Shown here: in pieces, positions 1 through 9,518 of the stretch | Layout of the letters: every line of letters begins with the position of its first letter | Numbering within the stretch: the first letter of the stretch is position 1 | NCBI GenBank assembly: GCA_008080765.1 | Contig: SHMU01000023.1 | Location: 1 to 32,455, forward strand | Direction: 5' to 3' | Length of the DNA stretch: 32,455 nucleotides | Source: Promethearchaeota archaeon | GTDB taxonomy: Archaea; Asgardarchaeota; Lokiarchaeia; Sigyniarchaeales; SOKP01 | Notes under the pieces: model-generated | What the model was told of the DNA's origin: nothing | The model's database searches: none | What the model saw: only the letters and a program-made list of their open reading frames with translations | Program-made: the position numbers and the translations under genes

Positions 1-119
1 AACAATAGTATTCAAGTAAGATATTGATTAATATAGTGTCTATGTTTAAGGATATTTTATTCTACTATGAATTACACATATAATGGAGTTTAAATAGGTA
101 TATTTTAACTTAACTAGAA

Positions 120-788
120 ATGTTAATGGGAAAATCCATCCATCCACTTTTAATTGCCGAGAATAATACTCTTTACACTCCGATAGTTTCTGACATTTTT
201 AATGGAGTAGAAGAATTATGCCTGGATCTAAATGAATTTTTTTTAGTCTTTTTTTCATATATGAAATATATCTTTGCTTTGGTATTACTTCTTATAGGGA
301 CATTAACACTTTTAAGGTTTAGAGGGATCTATCTTATGAAAAGAATCCGTGATAAATCAGCTTTTAATGAAAACAAGTCTATTAAAGAAAAGCTAAAACA
401 AACACATGTATTTCTAGGGATTATGTATTTATTTATGGGATGTGGAATATTATTCAATTATCTCACACATATCCTCATATGGGTTTTAGAGCCATTGCCA
501 GATGGTTTTCTTTTTCAGTTTCTTGGAATTGGAAATGTAATAGATCCCAATTCTATTTATCGTATTTCAAATTATGATGCTGCCATTAGTCCTCATGAGA
601 AAACCATCTATTTTTGTTTTGCACTGGTTTCTTTAATTGCACTATTACAAATTATCTTAAGCATTTGGTTTCTTACAAATGAAACTAGCCTAATTCATAG
701 CCACACAAAAACTTTTCTGGTTTTATTTGCGGGGATAATAGAGGGAATGTTATTTGGTTTTACCACCTCTCTTCGCTTCTTCTTGTAG
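120..788 (+). CDS. hypothetical membrane protein, 222 aa
   Basis: I do not recognise this protein. It has a short polar N-terminus and four hydrophobic stretches that look like membrane helices, at about residues 40-67, 97-124, 161-186 and 197-218. A basic, lysine-rich cytoplasmic-type loop (residues 74-95) lies between the first two. No catalytic motif or soluble domain is visible. ATG is used; a second ATG two codons in is equally possible. The gene converges on the ABC-2 permease downstream, with 25 bp between the stop codons, so it is not part of that operon. Reality as a gene is supported by the long open frame and the regular helix/loop pattern. Confidence 0.6.
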   Translation: MLMGKSIHPLLIAENNTLYTPIVSDIFNGVEELCLDLNEFFLVFFSYMKYIFALVLLLIGTLTLLRFRGIYLMKRIRDKSAFNENKSIKEKLKQTHVFLGIMYLFMGCGILFNYLTHILIWVLEPLPDGFLFQFLGIGNVIDPNSIYRISNYDAAISPHEKTIYFCFALVSLIALLQIILSIWFLTNETSLIHSHTKTFLVLFAGIIEGMLFGFTTSLRFFL

Positions 789-813
789 ATCCAAATTGGT
801 TGATTATCGAAAC

Positions 814-1479
814 TTAAAGTTGTTTCTTGTTAAACAGATGGATTGCAATTGTTAGTAACGTGGGGCTTACACTTGAACCTACCACTATACCTAGCACTAA
901 AGGATTAATTATATTTGGCAAGATTAATGAAGGCAAAACTGATATAATGGATAATTGACTTCCAAGATAGACAGATAAAATTGCTGAAGCAGCAACATTG
1001 GTAACTGAAATGCCGATTAGAATACCTGCGGAGCATGCAATTGCAATAGCTGCTAATGTGAAGATGAGGCTTTCGAATGTATGTAGCACTATAGAGATAT
1101 TAGTTAATGTTCCTTTAATATAATCTATAAATAATCCCAAGGATAAACTAATACATGTTGCAATAACTATACATGTGTAGACGGCAAGAAATTTTGCAAT
1201 TAATATAAAATACCGCTTAATAGGACGGATAAGAAATAAATCATAGACGTGGCGATTTAACTCGCTTGTAATGGAAGTACTTAACATTACCGAAGATAAT
1301 GTACCCCCTATACTTGCAATAAGAATCCCTACTAAATAAGATAGGGGGACTCCATCCGTTTCAAAATTAAAAGAACTAAAAAACACAGATAAAAATGGTA
1401 ATCCCATCCATAGAATAATCATTACTTTAGACTTATAATAACCTTTCAATTCATCCAAGTATAAAAGCCGTAAATTCAT
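814..1479 (-). CDS. ABC-2 type transporter permease subunit
   Basis: This is a 221-residue integral membrane protein with about six hydrophobic segments and the layout of ABC-2 permeases: an amphipathic N-terminal helix ending in Tyr-Lys-Ser-Lys, then paired helices. The motif RHVYDLFLIRPIKR between helices 2 and 3 is the cytoplasmic coupling region typical of this family. Its ATG overlaps the end of the upstream ATPase gene by 4 bp (ATGA), so the two are translationally coupled and should form one exporter. The substrate cannot be read from the sequence. It is short for the family but starts and ends normally. Confidence 0.8.
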   Translation of the reverse strand: MNLRLLYLDELKGYYKSKVMIILWMGLPFLSVFFSSFNFETDGVPLSYLVGILIASIGGTLSSVMLSTSITSELNRHVYDLFLIRPIKRYFILIAKFLAVYTCIVIATCISLSLGLFIDYIKGTLTNISIVLHTFESLIFTLAAIAIACSAGILIGISVTNVAASAILSVYLGSQLSIISVLPSLILPNIINPLVLGIVVGSSVSPTLLTIAIHLFNKKQL

Positions 1480-2441
1480 CTTGTATCATCCTCTTCTATA
1501 TATTTTAAATATACATCTTCTAAAGTGGGTTTATGCAATGTAAATCCTCTGATCTGTATTCTCTGGTTTAAAATCTCTTGTAGAAGTGTACGAATGGATA
1601 ATTCAATATCCGCTTGGGGATCTAATCGTATTTGCTGAACATTTTTAGTTGGTGTATGATTATCAATTGACATAATAAAGGAATGCTGCTCTAAATTACG
1701 TAAAAAAGAAGCCTTCTCCTTATATTCTATCTGAATGATATTAGTTAAATTAAGCTTTTCTTGGAGCTGTGCCGGAGTATCAAGATCTAACAGCTTCCCA
1801 TGATTTAAAATTCCAATTTTATCAGCAAAATCTTGTATATCAGAAAGAATATGGCTCGAAAAAAATATTGTTAACTCTTTTTCTGCAAATGATTTAATGA
1901 TCTTTTTTACTTGATATCTACTAGTTGCATCTAATCCAGAAAGAGGCTCATCTAGTACAAGAATTTTGGGATCATTGAGAATAGCTTGAGCAAATAATAA
2001 TTTTTGCTGCATTCCTCCCGAGAGATGACTAATTTTCTTGTTTCTCACATCTTGCAGATCTACAATTTCCAATACCTCATGAATTCTGTTCTCTAAGTTA
2101 TTTCCTTTAAGTCCCGATAATCTTCCAAAAGTAATAAGGGCATGATCAACCGTTCTCCATTCCTGAAATCCTGCTTCTTGGGGTAAATATCCAATGAAAT
2201 TATGAAGACTTTTTCTATTTTTCTCTATTGGGATATTATTAATCAACACTTCTCCTTGAAAATTGCGTAGAAGTCCAACTAATATTTTAATAGATGTTGT
2301 TTTTCCAGCCCCATTTGGACCAATATATCCAAATATCTCCCCTTTATGAATAGCAAAGGATACATCTTTCAATGCCTTTATATCTTTATAAGATTTTGAA
2401 ACTTTCTTAAATTGAATTATTGGGAAGGCGCTTTTATTCAT
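1476..2441 (-). CDS. ABC transporter ATP-binding protein (ABC-2/CcmA class)
   Basis: This is the nucleotide-binding subunit of the exporter formed with the permease that follows. Counting from the ATG at 2441 there is a Walker A GPNGAGKT (41-48), a signature LSGGMQQ (140-146), a Walker B ILVLDEP (160-166) and the switch histidine in SSHIL (about 197). After residue 220 comes the C-terminal extension typical of drug/Na+-type ABC-2 ATPases, ending in TLEDVYLKY. The frame can be extended four codons to a TTG at 2453, but the ATG is the better start. It diverges from the amidohydrolase gene across about 218 bp of AT-rich DNA that probably holds both promoters. Substrate unknown. Confidence 0.92.
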   Translation of the reverse strand: MNKSAFPIIQFKKVSKSYKDIKALKDVSFAIHKGEIFGYIGPNGAGKTTSIKILVGLLRNFQGEVLINNIPIEKNRKSLHNFIGYLPQEAGFQEWRTVDHALITFGRLSGLKGNNLENRIHEVLEIVDLQDVRNKKISHLSGGMQQKLLFAQAILNDPKILVLDEPLSGLDATSRYQVKKIIKSFAEKELTIFFSSHILSDIQDFADKIGILNHGKLLDLDTPAQLQEKLNLTNIIQIEYKEKASFLRNLEQHSFIMSIDNHTPTKNVQQIRLDPQADIELSIRTLLQEILNQRIQIRGFTLHKPTLEDVYLKYIEEDDTR

Positions 2442-2659
2442 TCTATTATACAATGCTTATGTAATTTCAAAAATAATATTATAACAAGATTATATTCTTT
2501 GTTATCTAAATAATGATAGAGTAAACACTAATAAAATAATATTTGAAAATATTATTTTGATATGGTTTTGATGATTAATTAGAATAATCTTAGAATTTAA
2601 AGTAAAAATGATAAATTTTTAAAATAATTCCTTATTAAAAACCATTCTAGAATAATACC

Positions 2660-3520
2660 ATGAAAATCGATTTTCATTGCCATATATTTACAAAGACTAA
2701 TAGTAAAGAGAATTTCTTCCAGCAATTTGATAAATTTTCGGGTTATGGCTTTTATGAGCGAATTAAGGAGCAATTAAACCATGTACAGAGTAAAAACATT
2801 GAGAATCTACTTCATAGGACGCTTTATTGCGTAAAGAAGGCAAATTTAGATAAAGTTGTATTATTACCCGTAAATATGAAAGAAAATCAACAAGTAATTG
2901 AATGGAGTAAGGCAGCTCCAGATGTATTTATACCCTTCTTTAATCCCCCAGAACGATTAAATCCCAATCTAAATGTAAAAAAAGTGTTGGAAACTCAACT
3001 CCGTGAAAATAATATTAGAGGATTTAAAATTATGATCTCATTTCGAAGTCGATCTTTAAACGACCGCATTTTATATCCTACCTTTGAAATTGCTGCGAAG
3101 AATCAGCTTCCTATAGTGATGCATACAGGCTATCCTCCCCCTGGAACTAAAACTAATGTGCTCACCTATGCAGATCCTTTAAAAATAGAAGAAATATTGC
3201 CATCTTTTCCCAAATTAATAATTATAATTGCTCACATGGGTTTTCCATGGGTTGATGTTGCACTGGCGTTGGCCGTTCAATATCCCATGATCTATCTGGA
3301 TATCAGTAATCTAATATATATGATGCCCAATAGATTGAAGGAATTTATAATTCATGCCAAAGAGTTAATCGGAATTGATAAATTGCTATTTGGTTCCGAT
3401 GGATTCATACCAGAGATGATTGAAATGACCGTAAATATGTTTGAAGATGTTAGCTACTTATCTAAAGAGGAAATTGAAAAGATAATGGGTTGGAATGCTG
3501 AACGAATATTATTTAAATGA
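2660..3520 (+). CDS. TIM-barrel amidohydrolase (Amidohydrolase_2 family)
   Basis: This 286-residue protein has the motifs of a metal-dependent amidohydrolase/decarboxylase barrel. They are His6-x-His8 in strand 1 (DFHCH), His155 in MHTGYP, His192 in AHMGFP and the late aspartate Asp247 in FGSDG. These would bind one or two divalent metals and activate water. Family members hydrolyse or decarboxylate small cyclic and aromatic substrates; the substrate here is unknown. The ATG is preceded by an AT-rich region with TATA-like stretches and no clear Shine-Dalgarno sequence, so the mRNA may be leaderless. The stop codon is separated by only one base from that of the convergent histidine kinase gene. 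Confidence 0.85.
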   Translation: MKIDFHCHIFTKTNSKENFFQQFDKFSGYGFYERIKEQLNHVQSKNIENLLHRTLYCVKKANLDKVVLLPVNMKENQQVIEWSKAAPDVFIPFFNPPERLNPNLNVKKVLETQLRENNIRGFKIMISFRSRSLNDRILYPTFEIAAKNQLPIVMHTGYPPPGTKTNVLTYADPLKIEEILPSFPKLIIIIAHMGFPWVDVALALAVQYPMIYLDISNLIYMMPNRLKEFIIHAKELIGIDKLLFGSDGFIPEMIEMTVNMFEDVSYLSKEEIEKIMGWNAERILFK

Positions 3521-3521
3521 T

Positions 3522-4904
3522 TTAAATAGGCAGTTCCACGATAAATGCAGCTCCTTTATTGCGCCCCTCAGATTCTGCTCTAATGGTGCCCCCATGAAGC
3601 TCGATGATTTCTTTAGAGAGATATAACCCCAGCCCTGATCCTTCGGTGATTATTTTGGCTTGTTCCCCATTACGTTCTATTTTTCCAAATTTTTTGAATA
3701 ATCGTGATTTCTCATGTTCTGTAAGACCAATCCCAGTATCGCGGATAATAAATCTTACCTTATCATTCTTTTGCTCTAATTTAACTAAGATTAATCCCTT
3801 TGGCACATTATTTTTTATTGCATTAGATAATAAATTTAGAATAACTTGCTCTATTCGGGATTGATCAATTTCTACAATTACATGCTCTTCCAAATCTTCC
3901 TTAAGATATAATTTTCTCTCCTCAAAAGAAAAGATTAAATCAGTAATACAATTCTTGATTGATTCCGTTAAATTGACACGCTTTTTAGTTAGTTTTAATC
4001 CCGTACTTTCGATATTATATGCATCAAGTAAATTGCTCGTTAAATCTTTGAGTCTTTTGCCCCCTCGATTAATTATTTGAATATATTTTAATAACTCATT
4101 ATCTAATTTGTCTTTATAGGTATCTAATATATACTGCGTAGAACTAAAAAGCGAAATAAGAGGTGTTTTCAATTCATGGGACGTTCTGCGGATAAGATCT
4201 GAACGAATAGCATTAATTTCCTTTAACCTTTCATATTCCTTTCTTAAAATCTTTTCGACTTTTTTTTGATTCGAAATATCGCGAATTACCCCAATAATAC
4301 TATATTCCTCTTCATTTTTAACAATACTTCCTCTAATAGAAACATCTATTGCCCCTCCTTTTTTTGATACCATTCGACATTCCATAAAGAGCGGGGCTTC
4401 CTTTTCACTATTTCTGGAAAATCCTTTCTTAATTTCCATTAGATCATCCGGATAGATAAATTTAGTAATGTTGTAGCTTATCATTTCTGAGGGGTTATAA
4501 TGGAACAAATCATATACTTGGGGACTAATATATGAAATATCCAAATTTTTATCAAGTTCAAATATTACATCTACGATATTAAGTACTAAATTTCGATATT
4601 TTTGTTCTAAATCTTCTGTGTCTTTGGTCGTTCGCTCAATCTTCTTCTCTAATCTTATATTGAACGCTATTAATCCTCCTACAAATATTAGAATCGCTAA
4701 CGCGGACAGAAAAGGGATAATTTGAAATATCTCTGAATAAGGAGTAAGAACAATTGCTAACAAGTAGGAAAACCCTTGGAAAAAAAGAAATATTAATATA
4801 ATTCGAAAGATATTCTTTTTTTTTCTATATCTTTGGATTGATAAGCAAAGCCCAATGAAAAAAGCGATTAATAAGATAATTTGGAAAAATAATAGACTAT
4901 CCAT
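3522..4904 (-). CDS. membrane-bound PAS-domain sensor histidine kinase
   Basis: The protein has three N-terminal hydrophobic helices (about residues 5-22, 33-52 and 63-82), a short coiled linker, a PAS domain with PAC end (about 103-212, including the typical ISPQVYDLFHY and GVIRDIS), a HisKA dimerisation domain and a HATPase. The phosphoacceptor is His243 in SHELKTP. The N box is at 357-361 (NLLSN), the G1 box at 389-393 (DTGIG) and the G2 box at 422-427 (GSGLGL). All residues needed for autophosphorylation are present. The gene lies 58 bp downstream of the receiver-domain regulator on the same strand, so the two probably form one two-component system. The signal sensed is unknown; the PAS has no evident cofactor residue. 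Confidence 0.93.
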   Translation of the reverse strand: MDSLLFFQIILLIAFFIGLCLSIQRYRKKKNIFRIILIFLFFQGFSYLLAIVLTPYSEIFQIIPFLSALAILIFVGGLIAFNIRLEKKIERTTKDTEDLEQKYRNLVLNIVDVIFELDKNLDISYISPQVYDLFHYNPSEMISYNITKFIYPDDLMEIKKGFSRNSEKEAPLFMECRMVSKKGGAIDVSIRGSIVKNEEEYSIIGVIRDISNQKKVEKILRKEYERLKEINAIRSDLIRRTSHELKTPLISLFSSTQYILDTYKDKLDNELLKYIQIINRGGKRLKDLTSNLLDAYNIESTGLKLTKKRVNLTESIKNCITDLIFSFEERKLYLKEDLEEHVIVEIDQSRIEQVILNLLSNAIKNNVPKGLILVKLEQKNDKVRFIIRDTGIGLTEHEKSRLFKKFGKIERNGEQAKIITEGSGLGLYLSKEIIELHGGTIRAESEGRNKGAAFIVELPI

Positions 4905-4962
4905 ATGAATTTATAAGATTTTAATAAATTTATACTTCAAAAATCTATCCTTCAAAAAACTT

Positions 4963-5694
4963 CTATTTTGATAATTTTTTTTCTAATTTATTATACAATT
5001 TATTAAATTCTTGCATCTCGAAAGGCTTCAAAATATATCCATCTGCCCCAGTCTTTTTATATTTTTCTTCTACTTCACGTTCTGGGACCGCAGTAATATA
5101 ATAGATGATAGTATTTTCAAACCCTTCTTTCTTTCTAATTTTTTGGCATATTTCATATCCACTAGGTCCTGGTAATAAAATATCAATCAAAATTAGTTTT
5201 GGGATGGTGTATTTAATAAGTGGAAAGGTTTCTGAAGCTGATGATGCGACTCTGGTTTTCAAACCTTTTTTATTAAAGAAATCAGAGAGTAAATGAATCG
5301 TAGACTCATCGTCATCAATTATTAAAATGTCATAGGGCTCATTTAAAATTCGCTCTTCATCAAAAACTTTGGTTAACACTCTTTCAATATTAACACTCTT
5401 ATCATAAATCTCTTTGATCTTAATTAATACATCCCACTCAAGCTTACCTTTATTTTCCTCTATTAAAACTTGTGAAAAACCTTTGATAGAACTTAAATCT
5501 TGCTTTAAGTTATGTTTAAAATCTATTAACGAATTCATCTCTTTATCTCGTCTTTGTGCATTGATATAACTAGCGACACTTTTACGAATAAGACCAGAAA
5601 TTGTAGATAAATCGCTTTCTTTTAGGAATTTATCCCAATTTTTCTTCGTTTCTTCATTCACTACGAGATTAATTCTTATTTTATCTTTTTTCAT
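4963..5694 (-). CDS. RHH - DHp-like - receiver domain regulator
   Basis: Three modules can be read. Residues 1-47 resemble a ribbon-helix-helix DNA-binding domain (strand IRINLVV, then two helices). Residues about 55-115 are helical, and the stretch starting at His61, HNLKQDLSSIKGFS, lines up with the H box of histidine kinases (H-E-L-R-T-P-L-x-x-I-x-G-F/Y), with Asn and Asp replacing the usual Glu and Pro. Residues 121-240 are a complete receiver domain: acidic Asp127-Asp129, phosphoacceptor Asp171, Thr201 and Lys223. The protein is therefore likely a phosphorylation-controlled transcription factor, partnered with the PAS kinase encoded just downstream. The DHp-like part has no ATPase domain and could act as dimeriser or phosphotransfer site. 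Domain order is seen; function is inferred. Confidence 0.85.
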   Translation of the reverse strand: MKKDKIRINLVVNEETKKNWDKFLKESDLSTISGLIRKSVASYINAQRRDKEMNSLIDFKHNLKQDLSSIKGFSQVLIEENKGKLEWDVLIKIKEIYDKSVNIERVLTKVFDEERILNEPYDILIIDDDESTIHLLSDFFNKKGLKTRVASSASETFPLIKYTIPKLILIDILLPGPSGYEICQKIRKKEGFENTIIYYITAVPEREVEEKYKKTGADGYILKPFEMQEFNKLYNKLEKKLSK

Positions 5695-5919
5695 TTTATG
5701 GGATTAATGTATTACATATTCCATATTTTTAAAATAATAAGAAAATGTATTTCTTGTATAATAATTATACAAAAGGTTATACAATTTTATAAGTCTTTAC
5801 CTTTTATTTTATGTAAATTTATAGAAACTTATGTAAACATTTAAATATCATGGTCTGCTTTTTGCATTTAATACATAAATAATAAAAAAAAAAATAATAC
5901 TAAATAAGGTGTTGTAAAA

Positions 5920-6162
5920 ATGTTAGATCAAATAAATTTACCATGGCAACAAGTCTTTCAACTAGATATTCTATGGTTAATAGGAGCTATCATCGCAATG
6001 GCTATATTTATTGCCATATGGATTCTTATCGTTCAGTGGATTTATAAAGATGCAGTTGACAAAGGGCTTAATGCTGAAATATGGCTCTTAATTGTACTTA
6101 TTACGCCGATCGTTTCGTGGGTCGTGTATTTTATCGTTCGCAACTATAAGGCTAGAGCATAA
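5920..6162 (+). CDS. small two-helix membrane protein, 80 aa
   Basis: This is an 80-residue protein with two hydrophobic helices (about 17-43 and 53-74), joined by a short loop YKDAVDKGLNAEIW. The second helix, with TPIVSWVVYFIVRN, resembles the short 'phospholipase D nuclease N-terminal' type membrane module common in archaea and bacteria, though no catalytic domain follows. A GGTG Shine-Dalgarno core lies at 5909-5912, seven bases before the ATG, which supports the start. It diverges from the regulator gene across 225 bp that includes AT-rich promoter-like DNA, and converges on the esterase gene. Role unknown; a membrane anchor or sensor partner is possible. Confidence 0.75.
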   Translation: MLDQINLPWQQVFQLDILWLIGAIIAMAIFIAIWILIVQWIYKDAVDKGLNAEIWLLIVLITPIVSWVVYFIVRNYKARA

Positions 6163-6294
6163 ATATCTTTTTTACAGGTATTTATATTAAAATCTAAATT
6201 TTTTTTCTCTTTTTAAGATCCTAATGTTCATAATTTAATTGCATAGACAGAAAAAACCCCTATTTTCTTGTGTATTTAAATGAAATGCCCTAAG

Positions 6295-8082
6295 TTAAAT
6301 AATTCTTCCATAATTACATAAATAAAGGAATCGTTCGGTGTAATAGAGTAAAATTTGATTGAAATGACCCGAATAATATAGATCGCTAGCATGTCCTTGT
6401 AATGGAAAGCTTATGATACAGCAGTGAGGATTTAATGATAAATAATAGGATGTTTGAATGTTTTCTGCTTTCAATAGACAAAAATCCTTTTTGCCTTGAA
6501 AGATAAGACATGGGGGGGTGCTCTGATTAACATAAAAATACTCTGGAGACTTTAAGCTTATATTTCCCCCCGCATAAACTAAGGGGGGATCTCCGGGATA
6601 GATCGGAATAATTCCTTTAATTTTCGCATGAGTTCCAAACCAAGATTCATATTCATCACTATCAAGTAATAGGGCTGTGGTCATAGCTAGATGACCTCCT
6701 GCGGAGCCCCCCATAATAAAAACCGAATCCAAATTGAGATTATAATGCGAAAATTCTGTGGTATTTAATTTTTTTATAAAGCTAGCGATATGTTTAACTT
6801 GGGTTTCAATTGTAAAATATCCTTTCACATATTCCGGTGTAGGCGCAAATCTCTGGAATATGCTGTCCGAATCCTTAATTAATCCATATTGAATGTCAAA
6901 TACTATATATCCTTGAGTAGCTAAATATTTATTGACTTGTAGCATATTTCCCATCCCTTTATCTCCTGCGGTCCATCCTCCCCCATGTATTTTTACAATA
7001 ACTGAATTATTGCCAGGTAAAAAGCTCCCTCCATATAGTGGTAAATATGCGTCATAATATAAGAGGACCCCTTCACCAAAATAATAGGGAATATGTTTTA
7101 AGACCCTAGATTGTTGGGGTGCATTTCCCAAGAAGTATTCTGGAAGTGTGAAAGGATCTTCCATGAAGAACTGCTGTGAATAGGGGTCAATAAATCTATT
7201 AGAATCGATTCCAAATGTAAATGTTCTATTAAAATCCTTTTCTGCTTGATTCTCTGTATAAGGAATAGTAAATGAAGGTAAAAAGAGGATACTCGTTAGG
7301 AATAACCCAATAAGCATAATAGCATAATAAATTTTGGGTCGCTTCTTCATATTTATGAGTTTTAGAAGAATAATTGTTGCTATTAAAAATGCAAAACCAA
7401 AAAATAAATTGAATTGAAAAGTAAACATTCCTATAAGCCACGCCCAAAAATCTCTTAAGGGTGCAAGAAGAAAAGCATATGTGATATAAAAACCAAATAT
7501 AAAAAATACTACACATATAGTTGCTAAAATAATTTTTAAGATTTTTTTAAGAAGATATTTTCTTTTTGATTGCTTGAATGTTTTAATGTCAGTATTCCAT
7601 ACTTTTGAAATAGCAACATATTTTATATTCAAAAAGCTTAATACCATTCCAAACAGGAAGTCACCAAAATACCCGAGAAATATTAAGAAAAACCCGAAAT
7701 AAGAGTTTTCATAAGATATAGAAACTAAAAAGTTTCCCAGAAATATGAATATTAATGAATTTAACATAAAGAGAAGCATAAAATAAGTAAAAAGATTAAT
7801 ACGATGTCCCAGCCTGCTCATCTTATTGAGTTTTAAGTTCTCAGAAAAAATTAAGAGAGAATTCGCAAAAAGGGTACTTACAATAAACACTCCAAACACA
7901 TCCCATATAGCATTTACTATAGTATGTTTATGTGGTACAATATAGTAAAGAATTCCGAAGATAAAGCAACTTAGATTGAGGAAAAAGAGAAGATAACTAA
8001 TAGTTTTTATATTAATAATAGGTTTTAACTTATTAGATGTAGCATTCCACATCTTTTTTAAGTTATTCTTTATAGTTTTCAC
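6295..8082 (-). CDS. membrane-anchored alpha/beta-hydrolase (esterase/lipase, HSL-like)
   Basis: The N-terminal half (about residues 25-275) contains roughly eight hydrophobic helices. The C-terminal half (about 345-590) is an alpha/beta-hydrolase of the hormone-sensitive-lipase/carboxylesterase type. It has the oxyanion motif HGGGW (366-370), nucleophile Ser460 in GGSAGG, acid Asp533 in GKKDF and base His564 in GHASD. The full catalytic triad is present, so an active ester hydrolase is likely. The natural substrate, possibly a membrane lipid or isoprenoid ester, is a guess. The start used here is GTG at 8082; an ATG at 8052 would remove only ten residues. No Shine-Dalgarno sequence favours either. 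It lies 37 bp downstream of the U32 gene on the same strand and may be cotranscribed. Confidence 0.85.
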   Translation of the reverse strand: MKTIKNNLKKMWNATSNKLKPIINIKTISYLLFFLNLSCFIFGILYYIVPHKHTIVNAIWDVFGVFIVSTLFANSLLIFSENLKLNKMSRLGHRINLFTYFMLLFMLNSLIFIFLGNFLVSISYENSYFGFFLIFLGYFGDFLFGMVLSFLNIKYVAISKVWNTDIKTFKQSKRKYLLKKILKIILATICVVFFIFGFYITYAFLLAPLRDFWAWLIGMFTFQFNLFFGFAFLIATIILLKLINMKKRPKIYYAIMLIGLFLTSILFLPSFTIPYTENQAEKDFNRTFTFGIDSNRFIDPYSQQFFMEDPFTLPEYFLGNAPQQSRVLKHIPYYFGEGVLLYYDAYLPLYGGSFLPGNNSVIVKIHGGGWTAGDKGMGNMLQVNKYLATQGYIVFDIQYGLIKDSDSIFQRFAPTPEYVKGYFTIETQVKHIASFIKKLNTTEFSHYNLNLDSVFIMGGSAGGHLAMTTALLLDSDEYESWFGTHAKIKGIIPIYPGDPPLVYAGGNISLKSPEYFYVNQSTPPCLIFQGKKDFCLLKAENIQTSYYLSLNPHCCIISFPLQGHASDLYYSGHFNQILLYYTERFLYLCNYGRII

Positions 8083-8119
8083 TTTTAAAGGCTATCGATT
8101 TTAATGGTTTGTTAATAGA

Positions 8120-9370
8120 TTAATTTTTTTTAGTTAATAAATATACACGATCGTTTTTTCTCACTGGTTTGTCAACTATAATTCCTATAGCAAGATTAGA
8201 ACCTTTTAGGATACGGGGAGTTTCCACAAGACTCTTCTTTTTAATCCGTAAAGATTTTATTTCTTGTCGAAGATATGTATTCGTGTTTTTGCCAATAATG
8301 AAGATTTCATCACCGAGTCGTAATTTTCCCGCATGCAACAACAGCTTAGCAGCTTTTTTTTCCGGAAAATAATTAAGAACCCGTCCAATTTCTAGCTTTC
8401 TGAATTCGGAGGTATTTCCATTCTTGTCCAGATAGATTTCTTCTCCCCTTGGCATTCCAAAATAAAACCCCGTAGAAAATCCTCTATTATAAACTTTTCT
8501 AAGCTCCTTCATCCATTTTTGTACCTTTTCTTCAGAAAAAGAACCGTTAAAATATGCTTCAATGGCTTCTTTATAACATTTTACTGTAGTTTCAATATAT
8601 ATGGGATCTCTCATTCGCCCCTCAATTTTGAAAGCATCAATCTGTGCATCAATAAGTTGAGGAATATGTTCAATCATGCACAGATCCTTGGTATTGATAA
8701 AAAAAGCTCCATCATAAATTAAAGTATTATTTTTTTCATCGTAGACCGTCCATTTCCCCCTGCATGGTTGAATGCATTTTCCTCGGTTTGCCGAAAATTC
8801 TTGTGAGCCACATAATTCAGCAGAAAAATAACATCGTCCTGATATTGAAGTACATTGAGCACCATGTACAAAAGCTTCAACTTCAGCTCTCTTTAATTTA
8901 GATTTAATCTCTTTAATCTGTTCTAATGATAATTCTCGAGCAAGAATGAGTCGCTTTGCACCAAGACTTTCAAAAAAGCGGGCAGCATAGGAATTAGAGA
9001 TATTTGATTGAGTTGAAATATGAAACTTCAGCTCTTTTTGTTTAATCATATCAATAACACCCATATCATGTACAATAACAGCATCTATGTCTGCTTCTCC
9101 GCATTTTTCTAATATGTTTTCTATATATCCAAATTCATTTTCATAAACTATAACATTTAAAGTTAGGTAGGCTTTTATATTCGAATTATGACATTTTTGT
9201 ACTAATTTAGGGAGTTCTTCCAACTTAAAATTATCAGCAAAAGAACGCATGTTTAAATCTTCAACTCCGAAATAAACAGCATCTGCAAAATTTATTATGG
9301 CATCAAACGATTTCCAATTTTTCAAAGGGGCCATTAATTCAACTCTATTATTCAATGTTTCCTTTCCCAT
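8120..9370 (-). CDS. peptidase U32 family protein
   Basis: The protein is a U32 'collagenase-like' family member. It begins with VELMAP and AVYFGVEDLNMR, as family members do, and carries the family signature at about residues 165-183: Glu-Ala-Phe-x2-Gly-Ala, then Cys173 and Cys180. Further cysteines follow near 187, 199 and 203, where related proteins bind an iron-sulfur cluster. Characterised relatives are mostly RNA hydroxylation or ubiquinone hydroxylation factors rather than proteases, so tRNA or rRNA modification is at least as likely as proteolysis. The frame continues 15 codons upstream to a TTG at 9415, but ATG 9370 gives the usual N-terminus. It diverges from the unassigned gene at 9519. 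Confidence 0.88.
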   Translation of the reverse strand: MGKETLNNRVELMAPLKNWKSFDAIINFADAVYFGVEDLNMRSFADNFKLEELPKLVQKCHNSNIKAYLTLNVIVYENEFGYIENILEKCGEADIDAVIVHDMGVIDMIKQKELKFHISTQSNISNSYAARFFESLGAKRLILARELSLEQIKEIKSKLKRAEVEAFVHGAQCTSISGRCYFSAELCGSQEFSANRGKCIQPCRGKWTVYDEKNNTLIYDGAFFINTKDLCMIEHIPQLIDAQIDAFKIEGRMRDPIYIETTVKCYKEAIEAYFNGSFSEEKVQKWMKELRKVYNRGFSTGFYFGMPRGEEIYLDKNGNTSEFRKLEIGRVLNYFPEKKAAKLLLHAGKLRLGDEIFIIGKNTNTYLRQEIKSLRIKKKSLVETPRILKGSNLAIGIIVDKPVRKNDRVYLLTKKN

Positions 9371-9518
9371 ATTAATATTGAAACTTTGAAAAAAAATGTA
9401 GTTTTCTATTTTCAAATATGAGGAGACTTTTAATTACAAGGATAATGATATTAAAATTTCTACCTCATTTATAAGCTCATACTTCCATTAACAATCTAAA
9501 CACAATGAAGTGATTAAA

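Noticed and set aside
9371-9415. N-terminal extension of the U32 protein to a TTG
   Set aside because: The 15 extra residues do not resemble the family, and an ATG gives the standard N-terminus.
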